NCBI GenBank assembly: GCA_023253415.1
Contig: JALRGK010000221.1
Location: 1-5,515 of the forward strand
Length of the DNA stretch: 5,515 bases
From: Rhodocyclaceae bacterium
GTDB taxonomy: Bacteria > Pseudomonadota > Gammaproteobacteria > Burkholderiales > Rhodocyclaceae
Direction: 5' to 3'
The notes beneath the pieces were generated by a model. The model searched no databases. It was not told the origin of the DNA and was given only the letters and a program-made list of their open reading frames with translations. Made by a program: the position numbers and the translations under genes. Below, piece by piece: positions 1 to 3,613 of this stretch; within the stretch, counting starts at the first letter, position 1, and the number at the start of each line of letters is the position of its first letter.

Positions 1-377
1 GCGACGCATTGGCCGCCAGTGATCTCTCTCTGGTCTGCAGCGGCACAGCAACGCTGGAAGCTGCCTTGCTGCGTTGTCCGATGATTATTACGTACCGGAT
101 CTCTGCATTTTCTGCCTGGGTGTATAAAAAGTTGCGCTATCTGACCTGGGTCGGGTTGCCCAATATCCTGCTGGGCCGTTTGGTTGTGCCGGAGCTCTTG
201 CAAGAAGATGCCACCGTCGAGAAATTATCGGACGCACTCATTCACCTCTGGCGGCAGCCGAATCGTCGCGCAGAGATGGAAAGTGCGTTTGCCTCGATTC
301 ATCAGAAACTCCGTCAGAACACGGCAGAACGTGCCGCTGATGCCATCGTGGCGTGTATCAAGCCGGTGCGTTCATGA
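1..377 (+). CDS. lpxB: Lipid-A-disaccharide synthase, C-terminal part (5' end outside window)
   Basis: LpxB is a peripheral inner-membrane glycosyltransferase (family GT19). It joins UDP-2,3-diacylglucosamine to lipid X to give the lipid A disaccharide. Only the last 124 residues are here; the first complete codon is at position 3. The fragment opens with the family's nucleotide-sugar-binding stretch (SGTATLEAAL, about residues 13-22 of the fragment). It continues with a CPMIITYR segment, then the conserved LPNILLGR and VPELLQE motifs, and ends in a helical tail (NTAERAADAI), matching my memory of the E. coli LpxB C-terminus. The TGA stop at 375-377 overlaps the ATG of rnhB (ATGA), so the two genes are probably translationally coupled. 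No frameshift is seen. The TTG at position 9 is an internal codon, not a start. The upstream lpxD-fabZ-lpxA genes that usually precede lpxB would lie outside the window. Confidence 0.95.
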   Translation, partial: DALAASDLSLVCSGTATLEAALLRCPMIITYRISAFSAWVYKKLRYLTWVGLPNILLGRLVVPELLQEDATVEKLSDALIHLWRQPNRRAEMESAFASIHQKLRQNTAERAADAIVACIKPVRS

Positions 378-955
378 CCTTGTGGGTGTGTGGTGTCGAC
401 GAGGCTGGTCGTGGCCCATTGGCAGGATCCGTTGTGGCTGCTGCAGTGATTCTTGATCCTGCCCGTCCGATTGCCGGACTCGCCGATTCCAAAAAACTGA
501 GTGCCAAGGTGCGAGAGCGTCTGGCTACGGAAATCCGAGAAAAAGCCATTGCCTGGTCTGTGGCTGAGGCGAGTGCGGCAGAAATCGATCAGATCAATAT
601 TCTCCAGGCAACGTTTCTGGCCATGCGTCGTGCCGTTGAAGGTTTAAGTGTGACCGCGACCCATGCTCTCATCGATGGCAATCGCGTGCCACCGGGGTTA
701 GGTTGTACGGCGGAAGCAATTGTCAAAGGCGATGCCAAGGAAGCGGCGATTTCTGCGGCTTCGATTCTGGCCAAGACGGTGCGCGATGCGCAAATGGTCG
801 CTCTGGATGCCCAGTATCCGCTCTATGGGTTTGCCAAACATATGGGCTATCCAACACCGGATCATCTGGCCGCGTTGCGTCAGCACGGCCCTGTCGCGGC
901 CCATCGACGCAGCTTTGGCCCGGTGGCCCAGTGTGTCTTACCCGGATTGATGTGA
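374..955 (+). CDS. rnhB: Ribonuclease HII
   Basis: RNase HII cuts the RNA strand of RNA-DNA hybrids and incises 5' of single ribonucleotides left in DNA, starting ribonucleotide excision repair in the cytoplasm. The 193-residue protein is the normal length. The signature VDEAGRGPLAG is at residues 8-18. The four metal-binding acidic residues are visible as D9, E10, D101 (in IDGN) and D120 (in VKGDA). ISAASILAKTVRD and the C-terminal YGFAKHMGYPT, HRRSFGPV blocks are also typical. I chose ATG 374 because it lies in the ATGA overlap with lpxB and places the signature at the usual distance from the N-terminus. A GTG at 353 would add seven residues inside lpxB. There is no clear Shine-Dalgarno sequence, which fits translational coupling to lpxB. 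The stop shares one base with the next gene's ATG. Confidence 0.96.
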   Translation: MTLWVCGVDEAGRGPLAGSVVAAAVILDPARPIAGLADSKKLSAKVRERLATEIREKAIAWSVAEASAAEIDQINILQATFLAMRRAVEGLSVTATHALIDGNRVPPGLGCTAEAIVKGDAKEAAISAASILAKTVRDAQMVALDAQYPLYGFAKHMGYPTPDHLAALRQHGPVAAHRRSFGPVAQCVLPGLM

Positions 956-1761
956 TGGAGCAGATCACCTCTCGTCAGAACGCACTGGTCAAGCACCTGA
1001 AAAAACTGGCAGACAGTAAGCGGGCCCGGTGGGAGAGTGGTCTGCTGCTCGCCGAAGGTGTTCATCTCTTGCAGATACAGCTGGCAGCAGATCGGCAGCC
1101 AGAGATTGTGGCCGTCGCCGAACGAGCGGCTGAGGATGCTGAAGTCTTGGCCTTGCTAACGCGCTGCGCGAAGGCGCGTATCGTCCTCTTACCGGATGCA
1201 ATTTTTGATCAGATCGCGTTAACGGATTCTCCCAGTGGTTTGATCATGGTGGCCTCTCTCCCGTCTCCGGATGCAGCCCCTGATCCGACCATCGATACGC
1301 TGGTACTGGATCGGGTGCAGGATCCCGGTAATGTGGGCAGTTTGATCCGGACCGCCATCGCAGCGGGTACGCGTCAGATCATATTGTCCTCGGGGTGTGC
1401 TGATGCCTGGTCGCCCCGCTGTTTACGGGCAGGCCAGGGGGCGCAGTGGTTATCAATCGTTCACACCGAAGTTGATCTGGGCGTTTTTCTGTCCAGTTAT
1501 CAGGGCTCAATTGCAGCGACCCTGCTGGACGGTGGCTCATCACTTTATACGCATGATTTGCGACAGCCGACGGCCTGGCTATTTGGTAACGAAGGGCAGG
1601 GCGTTGATCCGGTCTTGTCGGCACGGGCAACCGAACGTATCACGATACCCATGCCGGGTGGGATGGAATCGTTAAACGTGAATGCGGCGGCAGCCGTGTG
1701 TCTCTTTGAGCAGGTTCGCCAGCGCAGCAGTGGGCGTGCTAGCGACGTGCCTGCGATTTAA
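955..1761 (+). CDS. SpoU/TrmH-family RNA 2'-O-ribose methyltransferase
   Basis: This is a predicted S-adenosylmethionine-dependent methyltransferase of the SPOUT (trefoil-knot) class that modifies the 2'-hydroxyl of a ribose in rRNA or tRNA. The 268-residue protein has an N-terminal substrate-binding region (about 1-100, starting ITSRQNALVKHLKKL, with LLAEGVHLL at 31-39) resembling the SpoU_sub_bind domain. The catalytic domain follows, with all three family motifs: motif 1 DPGNVGSLIRTA (N126, R132), motif 2 LFGNEGQGV (209-217) and motif 3 IPMPGGMESLNVNAAAAV (231-248). The exact target nucleotide cannot be read from the sequence; RlmB-like and TsnR/YsgA-like members look alike at this level, so no symbol is given. 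The chosen ATG shares its A with the rnhB stop (TGATG), suggesting coupled translation. The open frame extends upstream to 703, but that part lies inside rnhB. The TAA stop overlaps the convergent ppsR stop. Confidence 0.9.
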   Translation: MEQITSRQNALVKHLKKLADSKRARWESGLLLAEGVHLLQIQLAADRQPEIVAVAERAAEDAEVLALLTRCAKARIVLLPDAIFDQIALTDSPSGLIMVASLPSPDAAPDPTIDTLVLDRVQDPGNVGSLIRTAIAAGTRQIILSSGCADAWSPRCLRAGQGAQWLSIVHTEVDLGVFLSSYQGSIAATLLDGGSSLYTHDLRQPTAWLFGNEGQGVDPVLSARATERITIPMPGGMESLNVNAAAAVCLFEQVRQRSSGRASDVPAI

Positions 1762-2588
1762 AACGCCGTTGCTTTATTTTCCAGCCGGATTTCCTGCATC
1801 ACTGTCGTTGAAATCTCTTCGATGCTCTTGGAGGAAGAGTCCAACCAGTGAATCCCTTCGCGTCGCATCATCTTTTCCGCATCATTCACTTCCTGGCGGC
1901 AATTGGCCAGTGAGGCGTACTTGCTGTTCGGGCGCCGTTCTTCGCGAATCTGGGACAACCGTTCAGGCTGGATGGTTAACCCGAATAACTTGGCCTTGTG
2001 ATCTTTAAGGGTGCCGGGCAGCGTGCCACGTTCGAAATCTTCCGGTATCAGTGGGAAGTTGGCAGCTTTAATACCAAATTGCATGGCCAGGTAGAGTGAA
2101 GTCGGTGTTTTGCCGCAACGGGAGACGCCAACGAGAATAACGTCCGCCGTGCTCAGATCCCGATCGGTAATCCCATCGTCGTGTGCCAGCGTGTAGTTAA
2201 TCGCCTCAATCCGGTTTTTATAGTCCGAACTGTCGGTGCGACCATGCGTTCTGCCGACGGTATGCGTCGATTTAATATTGATTTCGGCTTCAATCGGCGC
2301 CAGAAAGGTTTTGAAAAAGTTCAGACAGAGCGCCGGTGCCTGTTCGAGTAGCGACGATATCTCATCGTCCACCAGTGTCGTGAATACGATCGGGCAACAG
2401 GCATCGCGCTCGGCAACGGCTTCGATCCGTTGTACGGCTTCCAGGGCTTTCTCACGGCTGTTGATAAAGGGGAGTCGATGTTGCACCCATTCAACGCCTT
2501 CAAACTGACTTAGCAAGCTGTGACCCAGCGACTCGGCAGTAATGCCGGTGCCATCCGAAACGAAGAATACGGTGCGTTTTGTCATCAT
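1758..2588 (-). CDS. ppsR: PEP synthase regulatory protein (bifunctional kinase / phosphorylase)
   Basis: PpsR (PSRP, formerly DUF299; E. coli YdiA) controls PEP synthase. It inactivates PpsA by ADP-dependent phosphorylation of a threonine two residues before the catalytic histidine, and reactivates it by phosphate-dependent removal that releases pyrophosphate. The 276-residue length equals the family norm. Recognisable blocks are VFFVSDGTGITAE (7-19), RTHGRTDS (113-120), INYTLAHDDGI (130-140), the nucleotide-binding P-loop GVSRCGKT (154-161) followed by PTSLYLAMQFGIKAANFPLI, LFGLTIQPERL and IREERRPNSKYAS. The gene begins ATGATG. A GGAC sits 3 bases before the first ATG and 6 before the second, so translation may start at 2585 instead. 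Its substrate PpsA is encoded 1 kb away on the other strand. A TTGGTnnnACCAA operator lies 40 bp upstream of the start and overlaps a candidate promoter. Confidence 0.96.
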   Translation of the reverse strand: MMTKRTVFFVSDGTGITAESLGHSLLSQFEGVEWVQHRLPFINSREKALEAVQRIEAVAERDACCPIVFTTLVDDEISSLLEQAPALCLNFFKTFLAPIEAEINIKSTHTVGRTHGRTDSSDYKNRIEAINYTLAHDDGITDRDLSTADVILVGVSRCGKTPTSLYLAMQFGIKAANFPLIPEDFERGTLPGTLKDHKAKLFGLTIQPERLSQIREERRPNSKYASLANCRQEVNDAEKMMRREGIHWLDSSSKSIEEISTTVMQEIRLENKATAF

Positions 2589-2628
2589 ACGTCCATTGTA
2601 ACTAAACCAATGCTGTCTATGTGGTAAA

Positions 2629-2641
2629 TTGGTAATACCAA
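2629..2641. promoter_or_regulatory. Operator-like palindrome 1 (ppsR side), TTGGTAATACCAA
   Basis: The 13-bp site TTGGT-AAT-ACCAA has perfect 5-bp arms. It is identical to a second copy at 2746-2758. The form TTGGTnnnACCAA matches what is known of operators for PdhR, LldR and related FadR-subfamily regulators, and a gene for such a regulator lies next door. It sits 40 bp before the ppsR start. On the minus strand it contains TATTAC preceded by TGG, which could serve as an extended -10 element, so a bound regulator would block ppsR transcription. Binding is inferred, not shown. Confidence 0.75.
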
Positions 2642-2660
2642 AAACAATTCGACAAATGAA
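2632..2660 (-). promoter_or_regulatory. ppsR: Candidate promoter for ppsR
   Basis: On the minus strand, TATTAC (2637-2632; 4 of 6 match to TATAAT) is preceded by TGG, giving an extended -10 pattern. A poor -35 hexamer, TTCATT (2660-2655), lies 17 bp upstream. Transcription would begin near 2625, leaving a leader of about 37 nt. The -10 element lies inside operator 1. This is a pattern match only. Confidence 0.35.
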
Positions 2661-2678
2661 AATATTTCATTGTTAAAT
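2649..2678 (+). promoter_or_regulatory. Candidate promoter for the regulator gene (and ppsA)
   Basis: TCGACA (2649-2654; 5 of 6 match to TTGACA) and TTAAAT (2673-2678; 4 of 6 match to TATAAT) are 18 bp apart, and the spacer is almost exactly filled by a 17-bp palindrome. Transcription would start near 2685 and give a leader of about 90 nt that includes operator 2 and the 9-bp inverted repeat. A competing candidate is TTGACC (2728-2733) with TAATAC (2750-2755) inside operator 2. That one would give a very short leader, consistent with the missing ribosome binding site. Neither is decisive. Confidence 0.35.
2655..2671. repeat. 17-bp palindrome AATGAAA-ATA-TTTCATT
   Basis: Perfect 7-bp inverted arms flank a 3-bp centre in the middle of the ppsR/regulator intergenic region. 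It differs in sequence from the two TTGGT-type operators, so if it is a protein site it would be for a different factor. It occupies the spacer of the candidate plus-strand promoter and overlaps the -35 position of the candidate ppsR promoter. It is followed by no U-run typical of a terminator. Confidence 0.5.
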
Positions 2679-2718
2679 CAGGGGTAAATGAGGGGTTTCA
2701 GATAATCGTGTGGTAAAT

Positions 2719-2775
2719 TGTCGAACATTGACCAACCAACAAGTATTGGTAATACCAATTATTGATTGTTCGACA
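2719..2775 (+). repeat. 9-bp inverted repeat TGTCGAACA / TGTTCGACA reaching the regulator start codon
   Basis: The left arm is at 2719-2727 and the right arm at 2767-2775; they are exact reverse complements separated by 39 nt. The last base of the right arm is the A of the regulator's ATG. In an RNA starting upstream of 2719 the arms could pair and bury the start region. The core word TTCGACA also occurs at 2648-2654. Each arm is itself nearly symmetric (TGT-nnn-ACA), so protein binding is an alternative. Confidence 0.45.
2745..2759. promoter_or_regulatory. Operator-like palindrome 2 (regulator/ppsA side), ATTGGTAATACCAAT
   Basis: This is a second copy of the same palindrome, with perfect 6-bp arms (ATTGGT-AAT-ACCAAT). 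It ends 16 bp upstream of the regulator's ATG at 2775. A protein bound here would cover the transcription start or the -10 region of a promoter serving the regulator gene and probably ppsA. That is the classic layout for autorepression by a GntR-family protein. The centres of the two copies are 117 bp apart, close to eleven helical turns, so a looped complex is possible. Confidence 0.78.
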
Positions 2776-3566
2776 TGGCGCAGGAACTCAAAAGCTCGCA
2801 ACGTTTGTCTGATACGGTTGCCCACCAGCTGGAGCAGCGCATCCTTGAAGGTGCGCTCAAGGCGGGTGATCGTCTGCCGGCCGAACGGGAGTTTGCCCTA
2901 GAACTCGGGGTGTCCCGTCCGAGTCTGCGCGAAGCAATCCAGAAGCTTGCTTCCAAAGGTTTGCTCTATAGTCGCCAGGGTGGCGGTACTTATGTCGCTG
3001 ATCAACTGAATGAATCCTTGACGAATCCCTGGGCGCAAATGCTTGAGTCACACCCGGGCCTGGAGGGTGATCTGCTGGAGTTCCGCGCATTGCTCGAAAC
3101 ACAGTGTGCGGAGTGGGCTGCCAGCCGGGCAACGCCTGCTGATCTGCAACATCTGGATCTGGCCTTACAGAGCGCCACATCGGCAATAGCGTCATTGCGC
3201 GCTGATCTGGTCGCCGAAGCCGACCGGGGCTTTCACCAGGCTCTGGCAGAAGCGGCGCACAATGCCTTTGCTGCACATATGATGTCCGTCGTTCAAGGCT
3301 TGCTGCAGAAGGATATTCTCTTCAATTTGGGCGAGTTGATCGGTGTGCCTGTTGCTAGCCGCATGCTGGTTGACCAGTGGACGGCCATCGTGGATGCCGT
3401 CCGCCAACAGAAGACCGCGGCCGCTCGTCAGGCAGCGGCCACGCATGCCGGTTTTTTCCGTGAAACGCTCCATCAGGCACAGCGTGCTCAGGCGCGTCGT
3501 GAAGTGTCCGAATTACGCGCAGATCGTCGATCAACGAGCCAGCCGATGCGGCAGGTTCGCAGTTAG
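2775..3566 (+). CDS. GntR-family (FadR subfamily) transcriptional regulator, PdhR/LldR-like
   Basis: This is a predicted metabolite-responsive DNA-binding repressor or activator of 263 residues. The winged helix-turn-helix spans about 9-75 (RLSDTVAHQLEQRI, GDRLPAEREFALELGVSRPS, LREAIQKLASKGLL, wing QGGGTYV). R38, R48 and R52 fall where FadR has its three DNA-contacting arginines. Residues about 97-235 form an all-helical FCD effector domain with D150 and H154 (ADRGFH) and H224. The usual third metal-binding histidine appears to be Q201. An arginine-rich tail follows. The nearest matches I recall are PdhR (pyruvate sensor) and LldR (lactate), so a small 2-oxo- or hydroxy-acid effector is plausible but not shown. 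ATG 2775 gives a family-like N-terminus; TTG 2766 would add three residues. No Shine-Dalgarno is seen. An operator-like palindrome ends 16 bp before the ATG, implying autoregulation. ppsA follows after 47 bp and is probably cotranscribed. Confidence 0.9.
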   Translation: MAQELKSSQRLSDTVAHQLEQRILEGALKAGDRLPAEREFALELGVSRPSLREAIQKLASKGLLYSRQGGGTYVADQLNESLTNPWAQMLESHPGLEGDLLEFRALLETQCAEWAASRATPADLQHLDLALQSATSAIASLRADLVAEADRGFHQALAEAAHNAFAAHMMSVVQGLLQKDILFNLGELIGVPVASRMLVDQWTAIVDAVRQQKTAAARQAAATHAGFFRETLHQAQRAQARREVSELRADRRSTSQPMRQVRS

Positions 3567-3613
3567 CCCTCTTTCTATCGCTTTACTTTTAACCTTCATC
3601 AACTGGGATCTTT
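3567..3613 (+). promoter_or_regulatory. ppsA: ppsA leader: pyrimidine-rich tract and ribosome binding site
   Basis: This 47-bp gap separates the regulator stop from the ppsA ATG. Positions 3567-3600 contain 28 pyrimidines in 34 bases and only one G. GGGA at 3605-3608 is the ribosome binding site, 5 bases before the ATG. I see no TTGGTnnnACCAA operator, no convincing promoter and no terminator hairpin here, so ppsA is probably read from the promoter of the regulator gene. The unstructured pyrimidine tract could help ribosome (S1) loading. Confidence 0.45.

Larger units (their letters stand above)
2620..2720. repeat. 12-bp direct repeat TGTGGTAAATTG (2620-2631 and 2709-2720)
   Basis: The two copies are identical and start 89 bp apart. 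The first runs into the left edge of operator 1. The second touches the left arm of the 9-bp inverted repeat. A third, partial copy (GGTAAAT) is at 2683-2689, between two AGGGGT words (2680-2685 and 2691-2696) spaced 11 bp apart. Function is unknown; duplicated regulator half-sites are one possibility. Confidence 0.5.

Noticed and set aside
703..954. N-terminal extension of the methyltransferase frame upstream of 955
   Set aside because: It lies wholly inside rnhB in another frame, has a composition unlike the family, and the SpoU-type protein starts naturally at ATG 955.
1722..1748. Possible hairpin at the methyltransferase 3' end as a terminator (AGCA ... TGCT)
   Set aside because: The stem is only about four pairs plus a bulged GC, and there is no following U-run.
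1682..2008. 108-codon plus-strand frame over the methyltransferase end and ppsR
   Set aside because: It overlaps two well-supported genes, has no recognisable motif and no ribosome binding site.
2857..3276. 139-codon antisense frame inside the regulator gene
   Set aside because: Its proline- and arginine-rich translation looks like a shadow frame, and the sense strand encodes a clear GntR-family protein.
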